From Selaginella moellendorffii (taxonomy: Eukaryota > Streptophyta > Lycopodiopsida > Selaginellales > Selaginellaceae), in assembly GCF_000143415.4 (NCBI RefSeq), contig NW_003314261.1, positions 1,677,097 to 1,731,226 on the forward strand: a DNA stretch of 54,130 nt, in the 5' to 3' direction. Positions 11,854 through 23,708 of this stretch are shown here, piece after piece. Positions within the stretch are counted from its first letter, which is position 1. Every line of letters begins with the position of its first letter. Position numbers and translations under genes: made by a program. The notes below the pieces were generated by a model. That model worked only from the letters and a program-made list of their open reading frames with translations, had not been told where the DNA came from and ran no database searches.

Positions 11854-12239
11854 TATGTCTATAAAGGTTATGATTGTGCTATAATATAAGTTATGTATCC
11901 ACTCCAGAGGCAATATGGAGACTTTTTAAATTTAAAATGCATAGTCATTCGACCTTTTTAATCTGCCTTTCTATCTATTTTCTAAATTTTCAAGATGTTT
12001 ATTTTATACAATGTTTTAAATAAATATCACTTCAAAGAACTACTTAAAATGGTACAATGTTAACAAAATAGTTTGAATTAAATATAAATGACCTAAATAT
12101 TAAAAAATATACATATCTTAAAGTCCCTTTATATTATACATTTAACTCTCATACTTATAGCTTGCTAATTTGACATTAAGAAATATCATTCCCAAATGTA
12201 TTCTGTGTTGTCATCCAATGTTGAACTATATCATTTATG

Positions 12240-13390
12240 TTTTATTTTATTTCATAAAAAGGTGTTACATTTTTTAATGATCTCAAGCCAGTTAACAATA
12301 TTTATTATGATATGTTTCAACAAGTTGCAAAGGCAATGAGGCTTTTAGTTGATACTAAATGGGAAAATTGTTTAGAAGATGCTTAATTTTTTAGAATGCC
12401 ATCACAATTAAGACAATTATTTGTATTACTTTGTGTCTTTTGCACTCCAAAAAATCTTTACTTCTTATGGGATAAATATAAAGACTTCCTTTTTGAGGAT
12501 TTCATGTAAATAAGTCTAATTTTTCATTATGAACATGCTTTATATGATATAAATATAAAAATGAAATTACATTGCAAAACTAATCAAAACTACCACTTAT
12601 CTTTACCTTTTGAAATTTTGATGATGAAAATGTTGTCAACCCGATACAAATATATCAAAATTTTAAACAAAATATCCCTCAATTTAATCAAGAATAGTTA
12701 AATATTTTTAATGATATTCTTAATGTTATTGATCACCCAATTGAGCATAATTGATACATTTTCATTAATGGCTTTGGTGGTATTGGTGAAACATTTTTCT
12801 TAACACTTTTTACAACTAAAAAAATATAAATGTTTTTAGCATGTGTAGACAAAAATTGCAAATACTTTACTCTATAATGAGCAAATTTCACACACTGCTT
12901 ATAAACTTTCTGAACTTTGTACTTGATATTTCAAACCCTTATATTGCAGCCAATTGAGTTATACTTACCCCACTTAATGATGACATATTTCCATTCAATA
13001 ACACTATTGTCTCTAGATTACAAGATGATACATATATATATAAAAGTGTTAATTTTGTTGACATTAAATATCTTGAAAACTTTCCAACAGAATTCCTAAA
13101 TTTTATCAGACCTTCTGGTCTCCCACCACATAAACTCTCTCTCAAAAAAGATGTTATTTTTATCCTCCTAAGGAATATGTCTCCATTAGTAGGACTATAT
13201 AACGACATACGTCTCATTGTGCAAAATGCATCACCAAATGTTTTAGATTGTGAATTGTGATGGGGCAATTTAAAGGGTATTGCAATTGTGACTTCAGGTA
13301 TCAAAAATTACCTATCAATTTGGATATTCTTTTTTTACTGCCAGGACATGAAGAGGTTGGTATTGCTAGATCCTTTATCAATCTCTATCT
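12240..13390 (+). pseudogene. Helitron Pif1-like helicase remnant
   Basis: The Walker A region reads FINGFGGIGETFF at about 12,764-12,802, with Glu in place of the catalytic Lys. Near the end, FIRPSGLPPHKLSLK and NMSPLVGLYNDIRLIVQN (about 13,105-13,230) match the helicase C-terminal part. Stops and frameshifts occur throughout. It would have unwound DNA during transposition. Confidence 0.82.
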
Positions 13391-13399
13391 AAGTTAATT

Positions 13400-13808
13400 G
13401 AGAAATTAATCATCACATGTGCATTTAAACTAGAAAGGCATTAAGGAAGGAAATCTTAAGTTTTCATTTAGTCAAGCATATTTAACATGGTAATAAGAAA
13501 CTCATTTTGTTGACTTGCACTTCTTAGTGTTAGGAACCCTGCAATATTAAGCTTGGTCCTTCAATATTTGCCAATTGATAATTTATCATGTTTGCCAAAC
13601 ACCCTTGCTACCATGCATCTTGTGTTAGTTTCATTCGATCCTAATTGCTTATTTATGGAAAGTGTTTAGATTTGCTAATTTGGTATATCTACGGAATGTA
13701 GATATTGTCTTGAATATAATGGTGTTCATCCCATGCCCAAATTCACAATCTAGTGTCATTCTATATTTAATAAGTTTCATGTTAGTCTCGAAGACTAACT
13801 CCTAGTAC
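13400..13808 (+). repeat. LTR fragment in inverted orientation
   Basis: Reverse complement of the LTR half that follows the poly-C block. Landmarks are GGAAAGTGTTTAGATTTG, the ATTCACAATCTAGTG segment and AGTCTTCGAGACTAAC-like ends. It abuts an LTR of opposite orientation at about 13,808. Confidence 0.72.
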
Positions 13809-14683
13809 TCTACGAACGAGGGTCCAGTACAATCCCACGAGCACCAGCTCCCCGTATCCAACACCTACATGCAAAATGGTGTCAGATGGAGTCTGGCACA
13901 ATTTTGGCATACTGGTGGCCTAACGTAAGGAGGAGGGTACTCCACTAACTAAGCAGCGTGGAGCTTGGGCTTAGACTCAAGCCGAACGTAGAACAAGGAG
14001 TGACACAACCCAATAGGAGCCAAACTAATGTCTCAAGTGGTCGAACATGCATTCCAACCACTATCCTTATTATACATTTGGAACCCCCCACAGCCCCCAT
14101 GAGGAACACATGCTTTGGGCTTTCACCCCAAGCCACCCTTAGTACCAGGAGTTAGTCTTTGGGACAAGCTTGAAATTTACTAAATATAGAATGGTCTTAG
14201 ATTGCGAATTTAGACATGGAGTGAACACCATTGTGTTCAAGCCGACTTCTACATTCCGTAAATATGCCAAATGAGTGAATCTAGACACTTTCCATAAATA
14301 GTATTTGGAACTGAAATGAGACTAACACAAATGGCGTAATAGCAAGGGTGTTTGGCAAACACAATAAGCTATCATCTAGCGAATATTGAGGGACTAGTCT
14401 CAATATCACAGGGGTTCCCAACACTAGCAAGTGCAAGTCAATATCATGAATTTCTCATCACCATATTAAGTATGTTTGATTTAATGACAACTTAGGATTT
14501 CCTTCCTTAGTGCCCTTCCGGTCTAAGTGCACATATGCTGATCAGTTTCTCAACTAGCTTGGGCGGAGACCACAAAGGGAACCAGCAGTACCAACCTCCT
14601 ACCATTGTGGCAGTAAAGAGAGAGTTTCCGTAAGGACTAGCCGACAAGTATTTTTCGATACCTGAAGTCACATTTGCGACACT
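13809..14683 (-). repeat. LTR of the chromovirus family, nearly complete, standing alone
   Basis: Runs from the CTACGAACGAGGGTCC segment to TTTGCGACA and matches 38,776-39,634. No internal region or polypurine tract follows it, so it is a solo or fragmentary LTR. No convincing target duplication is visible. Confidence 0.75.
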
Positions 14684-15496
14684 CTAGGGTGATGTGGAGC
14701 TGTTGCAGACTGAAGAAAACTTCCTTGAGTGTCAAGGAAGCCATACAAAAACTTCTAAGTGTGGTCAAAATTGAAAATAAAGATTAGAGCAGTGTTTCCA
14801 CCACCTTTGAGGGATGCACCCCATTGTGCACCATACCTAGCATATGCCATATCCAAGTGGTGTTGTGAGGGGCTTAGATCCTTGAGTGAGCCTCCTTGAT
14901 GGTGAGGAAAAAGACTTGGAGCCCAAAGAACTTCTCAGAGGTGTGGTGAGGTTGGAATTCAAGTTCATGCTTTGTTTTTCCTTAGTTTTTCTCTTTTTTG
15001 TCACTTTTCTTGACTTGAGCATTCAGTTGTGGCTTAGAGTTTTTCCCATGTGGTTTTCTCTCTAACTTAAAATTTCACACTCTATTTCCCTTTTCAATTT
15101 TTCAATTTCTTTTCCTTTGTCTTTTCTTATTTCTACCATTTGAAACAATTACCAGCTCATGGCATTAGACTTCTTCAGCTTGGTCATGGATTTTCACCAC
15201 ATTAGAACCTGTGGCAATCCACTATGGTCACCTGTTACAACTATGGGCATCTTGAAAGAGAAACTACTCTTACTCTTGCTCTTACTCCTACTCCCACTCT
15301 TACTCCCGTTCCAACTCCTACTCCTGCTCCAACTCCTACTTTTGTTACTCCCTAGTTGCAGCCGTGGGCAGAGAAAGAGAGAGAGAGAGAGAGCAAAAGA
15401 GAGAGGGATTTTCCAATTCTTGGAATATTCTAAATAGTTGTATAAAAGCCTTGTAAGGGAAAAATATCAAGGTTTCTATGCTTTGTGTCTTGAAAA
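14684..15496. other. Anonymous region with microsatellites
   Basis: No gene recognised. It holds a CTCTTA/CTCCTA-type pyrimidine repeat (about 15,262-15,352) and a GA dinucleotide run (about 15,370-15,406). Confidence 0.5.
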
Positions 15497-15700
15497 TATA
15501 TCAATTATGCTTAGCTGGGTGATCAATAACATTATGAATATCATTAAAAATATTTAACTATTCTTTATTAAATTGAGGAATATTTTGTTCAACATATTGA
15601 TATATTTGTGTTGAGTCTATAAAATTTTCACAGAACAAAATATTCCTCAATTTAATCAAGAATAGTTAAATATTTTTAATGTTATTGATCACCTAGCTGA
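15497..15700. repeat. Fold-back built from Helitron helicase sequence
   Basis: Left arm about 15,497-15,590 and right arm about 15,633-15,700 are inverted copies of the helicase segment at about 12,655-12,760, separated by a 42-bp spacer. The right arm lacks a 12-bp piece (GATATTCTTAAT) that the left arm keeps. Confidence 0.85.
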
Positions 15701-15717
15701 GGACACAAAGTACAGAA

Positions 15718-15740
15718 CCCTAAACCCTAAACCCTAAACC
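15718..15740. repeat. Interstitial plant-type telomere repeat (CCCTAAA)3
   Basis: Three perfect CCCTAAA units and a partial fourth, just after the Helitron fold-back. This is the common plant telomere motif. Confidence 0.9.
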
Positions 15741-15781
15741 ATGGCTACCAGGTCTGGCTAGTGGGATGTACTTGTACTTGC

Positions 15782-16122
15782 CTAGCAAATGCTAAGTAGT
15801 TTAGAAAGAGGTTTAATATAAAACCTCTTTATAGACAGTGTTAATTGTAAAAACAAAAGGATCTTGAAGAAGGAGGTGGCTTTGGTATGTGGTGTTTTGA
15901 ACTTTAATTCCAAGTCCATGTGGTGATGTGCATCTTGATAAAGCCATATAAAGTTGCTCATGAGTGAAAATTGGGTGGGGCAAGTAAACTCCAACTCAGT
16001 CAAATATTTGTTCTTGGGATTTGGACCCAAATGGATTGGAAATTGCCTTTTAGACATTTTGAATGGAATTTTTGTATTTAATGGTATTAGTGTAATACAT
16101 GGGATAAATACCCTTGTTCCTT
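15782..16122 (-). pseudogene. Second Helitron helicase fragment (C-terminal part)
   Basis: The minus frame includes KGTRVFIPCITLIPLNTKIP and MSKRQFPI, matching the last part of Helitron helicases. Distal motifs follow in degraded form. The conserved AMTINKSQGQ helicase box is replaced by unrelated sequence, so an internal deletion is likely. It is interrupted at 16,123 by the LARD-2 LTR end. Confidence 0.78.
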
Positions 16123-16655
16123 TGTAGCGCACATGGTTTTTACCCTTTATCCTATGGTGATTTACCATAGGATAACCATAAAGTAAAACCTAAACCCTCT
16201 ATATGCCACATATTATATGCCACATATCCCCAAGGATAACAGAATGGAACCCAAGTTTCAAAGCTTTAGGCCACTAAATGAAAGAATAGAGCTAAACTCC
16301 TAAGCATGAAGCTAAGGAATGAAGGAATCGGAGCATAGGGTAACTCCCAAATATACAGCCCAAAGAATGAAGGGATAAGAGCACAGAGTGACTTAGAACA
16401 GTTGTAGAGCATCCAACATCCCAACACTAAGACTAACACACAAAGTGGAGCCAAATAAAATCTAGTGGCATTTTAATATACCAATGGCTTAATGCAAGGA
16501 TATGAATACTCTACCAACTAACATAGTATGAAACTTGGGCTTAGACCTAAGTTAAATGTAGAACAAGGACAAGCATGCAAGTAGGAGCTAAACTATGCCT
16601 CAAGTTGGTCAGCTATACCTAACCTACTCACTATCCCTACTGTACATTTGGAATG
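16123..16655 (-). repeat. Partial LTR of LARD-2 (left)
   Basis: Starts TGTAGCGCACATGG, followed by the TTTATCCTATGGTGATTTACCATAGGATAA hairpin shared with both LARD-1 LTRs. Homology ends at TACATTTGGAA, just where the others have poly-C. The start at 16,123 interrupts the Helitron fragment. Confidence 0.8.
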
Positions 16656-18508
16656 CCTCCTATGTATCATTAAGAAAATTTAATGATAAAACTTAACTAT
16701 CAAAGATTGCAAATAGCATACTAAGTAACTTATGTAAAATAACTTTAAAGAACATAAAGTATCATCGATTAGTAAGAAAAATGCTCATGAATGTATAACC
16801 TAAAGGAAACAACATCTTAATTTATCAGAACCAATCTTAGCAACAATTAATAGAACAGAATGAATGTGGCAAAACCAATAAACACTCGTTTATGCCAATT
16901 ATTATATTACCCAATTTGAATAAATCCCAATCAACAATATAAAGGAACTCAAGTTGCTTAAGCAAGTGTCATTAATATCTTACTAATGTCTAAAACCCAA
17001 AAGACCAATCCAAAGTAAACCACAAAGAATATGTGGTATTGCGGAAAGCTAAAAACTATTAAAGAGAACAACTCATTATCATAAAAGATCATTAATCATA
17101 TTAATAAAGAAATGCAAAGAAAGAATCCACCATCTCAAAGAACAGCAAAGCATTTTATATCAATAATAGTCAAGCAAAACCTTTGACAAGGATAATCAAT
17201 TATTCTAGATAATAGTCAATCATCTTTAATGATTGCTAAATGCAAATACTAACTTTAATATTGAAGCTAATAAGCCAAAAATACCTTCCCTCAACAATTC
17301 ATAACAAATAGAATAATGAGCATAAAGATTCAAGGAACCAAAAGCTTAAAGAAGCCTATAACCAAATCTTGCTTAATAATGATCACAAGTCTCACATGAA
17401 CTAACTTTAATACTAAAGAAAAAATCATGGTACAACCTATATTATCCTCCTCAACACATCTATCAACTAAACCTCATAATACAAAGCCAATGAAGAGCAT
17501 TTCTGCATCAATCCAAAAGCCAAATATAACAAAGCTATGTTCAACAAGTGATTATCAAATGATCCTCCATGAATCCATCTATAACAAAACATAACTCACT
17601 TTATAACAAACACAAGAAGAATAATCAATGATTAATATATATCTTCAACTCAGATCTAATAAAAACTCAACATCTTCAATATTGATCACTAACTTTTCTT
17701 TTCGTAAAGTTAGCATAGTCCACAACTAAATCATATTTCTAGGAAAAAACAAAGCTCAACTTTTATTAAATAATTTCATCTCGAACATAACTAACTCAAA
17801 CTTGCCACTCAATTCGTTTGAACGTCAATAAAGTTGCTAACTAGCAAATATATGAATGCCAATACACAAAGCTACAACCCAAGTGTTAGCACTATTTTGC
17901 ATTAAGACTAATGAAACTTAATATTAATCCTATGGAGAGACATTTTGTTTCACTTGAATCTCAACAACAATAATATCAACAATAGGACATTACTTCAATG
18001 CTATCAACACTAGAGCAAAACTAAAAGAAAGCAAGAGTGAATTATCACTCAAAACTCTTTAGCAACCAAGCTAACCATAGTTGAAAATACTTTAGATAGT
18101 ATTCGAGACTAACCCTCCAACAATACTCAATTACAAATAACATGTCATCAAGGAGTAAATCACCACATCTAAAACTCAATATAGCCCAGCATTATGGACT
18201 AAACGTAGCCAAAATGATATTAACAAAGGTAAAGTCAACATGCTAATATGGAGAAACTATACAAGCCCACAACATGATCTTTTATAACACCATTCAGTAA
18301 ATCAAGTCTATCACTACTAAATCATTATCGAGTGAAGCAAGTGTTAAAGTCTTTGACAAAATCTATAAACAATCACTAGCCACAAAGCAACTAACAACCA
18401 TTATCCAACTTGTTTTCATAAAACCCAAACACTAAACTCATATTATCGAGTTATATATTTGTCCAACATTAATGTAATACCCCAAGTACAAGATAAAAGT
18501 TCATAAAC
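16656..18508 (-). other. Internal non-coding region of LARD-2, first half
   Basis: A/C-rich sequence with no reading frame of note. From about 17,590 it aligns with LARD-1 from about 26,985, but 16,656-17,590 has no counterpart I could match. Confidence 0.6.
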
Positions 18509-18513
18509 AAGCA
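18509..18513. repeat. Target-site duplication AAGCA (left)
   Basis: AAGCA directly before the 5' LTR of the gypsy element, repeated at 34357-34361. The uninserted LARD-1 sequence at about 27,894 has a single AAGCA at the same place. Confidence 0.88.
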
Positions 18514-18919
18514 TAAAAAGGTGCATGCATTTTTGCATCGTGATTTTCGCACAAAGGCATTTCCTAAGTCAAGAATTGAGATCAGGATTTCTCCCGGTCT
18601 AAATTCCTGACTTGGATGACTGGGCATGTAATGGTTATATAGGCTGGTGATAACATGTTAGACCTATCCCCCTTTCTGTCTTTTTATATCCTTAGCCATA
18701 ATAACATACACTCCACTTGTTCAACATTTACTCTTCTCTTCCATACCTATCTTACTCACTGCCTTTTGGGGATCAAGGCTGTGAGATGTGCATCAATCTC
18801 AGCATCAACATCTTTGCAATAGCATATGGCTAAGTATTTCTTTCTTTTTTATGTTTGGATTTAATTTAGATTAGAGAGGATTCACAAGATTATTGTAGAG
18901 GTGATTTTGTAGTTCTCCA
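18514..18919 (+). repeat. 5' LTR of the Tat/Athila-like element
   Basis: Begins TAAAAAGGTGCATGC and ends GTAGTTCTCCA, matching 33950-34356 along its length with scattered substitutions. A TATATAGG (about 18,636) and a TTTTTATATCC (about 18,682) are possible promoter elements. Confidence 0.9.
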
Positions 18920-18920
18920 C

Positions 18921-18938
18921 TTTGGCGACCACGATGGG
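18921..18938 (+). other. Putative primer-binding site
   Basis: TTTGGCGACCACGATGGG starts two bases after the 5' LTR. Its TTTGGCG start resembles the primer sites of plant Tat/Athila elements. I cannot name the tRNA with certainty. Confidence 0.5.
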
Positions 18939-19432
18939 ATAAGCGAAGTGAAGAGTACCCAAAGAACAAATACTGGAAGCCTTAGCCACAACTAAAAGAA
19001 GAAGCCGAAGTCAAGAATCAAGGGAAAAGTCAAAAAGAGACAAAAAGAAGAAAACTGACAAAAATCTACAGCAAGAAGCATGGCAATCATGCTAGAGACC
19101 AAGCGCTTAAAGACTACAATCATCTAGTGATCGCCCACTTCTCCGAAACTCTAAGCTTCTTCCATAACCACCTCTTGGCGAGAGGTTGAAGACAAAGAAT
19201 ATTCTGCACATTAGAATATTTGAAGAATCTCTGACAAGAAATCAAAGCAAGCAAGTGTTAACGAGCATGAAAACATGAAGAACACTTAAAGATTGAAGCC
19301 ATCCAAGTTGTGGAAAACTTGGAGTGCGAGTGTAATCGTTTTTAGCGAGAAGTCGAAGAAAACGAATATATCAAGAAACTACAACAAGGAAATGACCAAA
19401 GAAAAATTCTAGCGGCTGGCGATGGAGGAAGA

Positions 19433-19762
19433 ATGAAAAAGCACAACTGCCTATTTGGAGACACAAGCTGTACAAGATACGAGGACTGCCTTTTGTGTAG
19501 TTTCAGAAATTGTGCAAAACCATACAAACAATGCTATCCAAAATGGTGATACAACACTTGCAAGCAAGCAAAAGCAAGACTCCAAATCAGGGATGAAAAT
19601 GCCATAGTAGAAGAAAGAAAGAAACGAGAAGAAATAGCCCAAGAAGATAACATTAAAAAGAGTAACGATAGTTTAGAAAAAGAAGAGAAACAAAGCTTTG
19701 GTTGCTTTCAAAAACTTCAAGAAACACTTTTGCGACTCTTTTACAAATTGTTTAGCAAATAA
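19433..19762 (+). pseudogene. Extra 5' ORF with cysteine-rich segment and coiled coil
   Basis: A frame of 109 codons with one TGA (19547-19549). The first 38 residues hold six Cys (positions 6, 13, 19, 22, 27, 34) and a seventh follows the stop, a spacing that could bind zinc. The second half is Glu/Lys/Arg-rich and likely helical (ERKKREEIAQEDN), ending LLRLFYKLFSK. It lies between the 5' LTR and gag, where most gypsy elements have only a leader. I do not recognise the family. Confidence 0.5.
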
Positions 19763-19799
19763 GAAAAATGCGAAAATGAAGAAATGCTGAATAAAAAAC

Positions 19800-20690
19800 A
19801 TGTTTACTTCGATTTCTTTGCAACTCAAAGAACCCTAACTTGGATACATTTTTCAACAAACAATTATCAAATTCCTAGGCATACATAAACATGAAACTTT
19901 TCAACCATTAACACTTGTTTTCAACACTGATTTAATGAGAGTTTTAGTAGAAACAGAGGGTGGAACCTTTAAACCACAAGTTCGTTGGTTTGTTGACACA
20001 CTTAGATTTAGAGATTTTGAAGAGAATGCAAAACTACTTTACCGAATTCTTCAAAGTCCTCTGGGTGTAATGCTACCAACAAGCACTCTTAATGAACTAT
20101 ACACTATAGCATATTGGCATTGTTTAGGACGGACAAGAATAGTTGGAGAATTAAGAAATCAAGAACAGGGCAATCAACAAATTCGAATTGGGAATTTGAG
20201 TTCAAGAAATTGACAAGAATCTGAACTTGTGACAAGTTCAAGGGAACATCTTGAAAACTCAAGGATTACGAATCGAAGGAGGAGAAATTTAAGACGGAAT
20301 CACAATGGGTCAAGATTAAATACAGTAACAAACTTCAACTTTGACACTGAGGTCCAACATCAAAACCCCAGCTTAGAAATACATATCACTCGCAACCAAT
20401 AAGGGAGAGTGTGTCCAAGGAGTCTCAACATTTTAAGGAGTATTTTAGGAGATCTTGTGTCAAGATTACAAACTTATAATGCAAGAATATTAATTAAGAC
20501 TATACCTTGGGAAGTTCGTGAAACAATCGACTCTGATCGTGGAAGAGAACGTGCTATACGACAGAGGGAAGTAGAACAAGACCGGCAAGAACGGCCTCAG
20601 GGAAATGCACCATCACGAAATCGACCATGGAGAAAAGCGCACTGGATAGATTTGCGCACACATAGGCTTACAGCAACAAGAATCTGTTAG
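19800..20690 (+). pseudogene. Second 5' ORF of unknown function, with stops
   Basis: The frame from ATG 19800 has a stop at codon 13, then is open through 20213 (including RWFVDTLRFRDFEENAKLLY and LPTSTLNELYTIAYW). It continues in another frame as an Arg-rich segment (20409-20690). The composition is protein-like, not random. Position and length suggest a real retroelement ORF upstream of gag, but I do not recognise a domain. Confidence 0.45.
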
Positions 20691-21383
20691 AATTTATACT
20701 TTGCCATGTGGACGTCACTTGAGACAAGAAACATACAAGAATTAGGACATTAAAAATACAACCACTGTTGTATTCAGCATCTTGAAATCTTACCAACGAC
20801 TGGGAAGCACAAAAGCTCATAGTGAGAGCTTACATTCCAAAACAACCAACACATTGTAAGAGATTAAAACAATTGTTCAAGATTGGACTACTAGAAAGAA
20901 TTGCAATTGTTTGCATACCTACTCGATCCCAAAGTTGGTGAGCAGTAACTAAATTTACTAGCGAACAGCTAAATCAATCAATTTATGACAAAACAGACCT
21001 CCTTCCTACAAACAAAATCATGCTTACTTACACCATCAGATTTTTCAAATACAAGACCTTACCTGAGCTAGACTCAGGAAAGTGACCTCAAGATGAAACT
21101 TGGGAAGAATCGAGAAAGAAAAACTCGATTGAAGACTCAAGACACAAGAGCTTGACTTCAGATTTAAACAACAAAACCAAACTTGCAAAAGACTTAAGAC
21201 ACAAGAGCTTGACTTTGCAATCTATGAAGAACAACAATTGACAAAAGATCACTTAGGCAAAACACAAATTCAGAAAACTTACCTCAATATTCAAGTTGAG
21301 AAGACTTAACAAACTGAATCTACAAACAGAAACCAGACCCAATCAAGATCTGGGAAAGAGATCTTTGACAAAAGAATTGAGAA
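20691..21383 (+). other. Region between the 5' ORFs and gag
   Basis: Contains coding-like residue runs in broken frames (for example around 20,820-20,940) and a direct repeat of AAGACACAAGAGCTTGACTT (about 21,138 and 21,188). No intact gene. Confidence 0.45.
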
Positions 21384-22676
21384 GTGAAAAAGGAAGAGGT
21401 AATAAAAGAGAAATTAGAACAACAACAGCAACAGATTTTAGAAACAATTTTAAACAAGTATGACAAAGAGGATAAACAAATTCAAGTTGCCAAGTTGAGC
21501 AACCTAGTCAAAAATAACAAAGAACTGAATATCAAAGACACCCCAGAGTTTCAGGCATTTGAAGAAGAAGAATACATAGCACCAGAGTTTTACTCAAATC
21601 TAGACTCACCAGAACAACAACTCAACCAACAAAGTCTACAACCACCTATGGCAATCATCAATCCGATGAGTACAATTGGAAGCATGGTTACATATCCAAT
21701 TTTCACAAGAAGTAAGTCAAAAGATTCAGAATTACATGTAAAACAATTCAACGAGATTGTCAAAATGAACAATCAAGAATAGCATCAAGCCATACTTTTC
21801 CCATACACACTTAAAGGAAAAGCTTTTGAGTGGCATCATACACTAGAGGATTCTGTACCACATGACAAGAAACTTGAACAATTCAAGGAACAATTCTCAG
21901 CCTGAGGAACACTGGAGGAGCATTATGAGCAAATTAAGAATATAAAACAGCAACCAAAGGAAGGAATTCAGGATTATACTAGACGATTCAAATTACATGC
22001 AAAGAAATGTAAAGATCTCATCACCAACAAAGGCAAGAGTTTGTTTTATATACAAGGATTACAAGAAGCTTATTGCAATATGATCACATTAGCTGATACA
22101 CCTGATGAAGAAAGTGTTGATTCACTGTCACAAGGAATCTTAAAACTTGAGAAATGATTTAAGCAATTCACTAAAGGTAAAACTTCTCATGTTAATGATG
22201 ACTCAGATGATGAAGAGGACGAAATACTAATCAGGACCAAAAAGAAACAGACACAAGGAAAAGACATTAGACATGTATTGAAGAAGTTGGCTTCAACGGA
22301 ATTTAAACAAGGAGTCTTTTGTACAAAATGCAAAAATGAAGGACATTTTGTTTTAGATTGTAAATTCCATTTACCCAAATGTCAGATTTGTGATAGAGAA
22401 GGACATATAGCCAAGAATTGTAGATATAGGAATATCATTGAAGTTTCAAGAGTGGAAAATGTTCAACGAAGAACACCACGACAAAATTATCAAGGAAACA
22501 ACAACCAAGAACAAAGACCACCAAGAAACTATTACTACCAAGATAATCAACAATATAATCAAAGATATAATTATGGATATAATTCCCCACAAAATCAAAA
22601 CTATAGTCAAGGACAAAATGATTATAGAGGCAATTACAACCCACAACGATACAATGGATACCAAAACAATTATTAA
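21384..22676 (+). pseudogene. gag: gag polyprotein remnant with two CCHC zinc knuckles
   Basis: Starts MKKEEVIKEKLEQQQQQ. In-frame stops lie at 21780 (TAG), 21903 (TGA) and 22156 (TGA). The middle has the retrotransposon capsid pattern (YTLKGKAFEWHH, LEQFKEQF, then YTRRFKLHA). Two zinc knuckles follow: CTKCKNEGHFVLDC and CQICDREGHIAKNC (about 22,320-22,425). The tail is Asn/Gln/Tyr-rich with RNA-binding character. Gag packages element RNA. The stops would truncate the capsid before the knuckles. Confidence 0.88.
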
Positions 22677-23228
22677 CATCCACAAGGGAACAACTACAAC
22701 CAAAGCTAATAAAGGCAATATAACAATTACAACAATCAAGTATCACAACAGAATTATCAACCAAGACAAAATCAACCACAAGAAAATCAAATTTGACAAC
22801 AATACAATCCACAAAACCAAAGAGTTAATCAAACTTCTGCTGGAAGACCACTAGCAACACGAGTAATTCAAGCAGAAGTTGATGTAGAAGATGAAGAACA
22901 ACTAAGGATTGAAGAACCAGAAGTTCTGGTAATCACAAGAACACAATATGAATGTCAACAACCTGATAATTATGAAGAACAAGAAGAAAGTGACCATGCA
23001 TTAGAAATCAAGAAAACCGAGTGGAAAAAGAGTAAGAAAATACTTAACACCATTCAACAAGAGCTTCAAAACAAAGATCCCAAAATTATTAATGATCAAA
23101 TATACAATCAAGACGACCAAACTCAAGTATTAAACTTTACTCAAGAAGAGCATACAACCATTGCCAAGCACATACTATATCAGGGAATTATTTTAACCCT
23201 ACAACAAATACTGCAAATAGCACCATAT

Positions 23229-23708
23229 ATGAAAGACCAAATCTTAAAGATATATAATCGAAGGATCCTTGAAGCTCGCACCCAAGAAAAACACCAATCT
23301 CAGCCAACACAACAAGAACAAGCTGAAAGAATCCAACTTGGTGATTATGATGATAATGTACCTTGTATCAATGTACACATCGGCAAAAATCATATTGAAA
23401 GAGCTATCCTTGATGGAGGTTCTGGGGTTAATATCATTGAATATGCACTATGCAAAGCTTTAGGATTGGGCAATATACAAACTACACCATTCAATATACG
23501 CATGGTTGATCAAAGAGTTGTTAAACCAGTGGGCATCATCCATGATGTCTCTATAACAGTCAAAGGACATAAATTTAAAGTTAACTTTGTTGTGTTAAAA
23601 ATGCCGATTGAAGAATCTTCTTATAAAATCTTGTTAAGCAGACCTTGGCTTAACAAAGCTATTTCTGCACAGTATTGGATGGAACATGAGATATGTATCC
23701 AATCCTAA
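23229..23708 (+). pseudogene. Retropepsin-type aspartic protease domain of pol
   Basis: The open frame contains the active-site segment AILDGGSGVNIIEYAL (DGG in place of the usual DTG/DSG), a flap-like RMVDQRVVKPVGIIHDV and a late PWLNKA segment. It would cut the polyprotein as a homodimer. The frame itself is intact, but it is separated from gag and RT by regions with stops. Confidence 0.85.

Larger units (their letters stand above)
10565..13399 (+). mobile_element. Helitron remnant (Rep and helicase regions)
   Basis: Coding remnants appear in Helitron order: Rep-like endonuclease (10,600-11,853), a gap, then Pif1-like helicase (about 12,240-13,390). Both have many stops. I could not find the 5' TC or the 3' hairpin-CTRR end, so the element ends are undefined. 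The right side is cut by an LTR fragment. Confidence 0.8.

Noticed and set aside
15159-15437. 92-codon leucine-rich frame
   Set aside because: Its core is a pyrimidine microsatellite followed by a GA run; no start context or domain.
22435-22812. Minus-strand hydrophobic frames opposite gag
   Set aside because: Shadows of the Asn/Gln/Tyr-rich gag tail.
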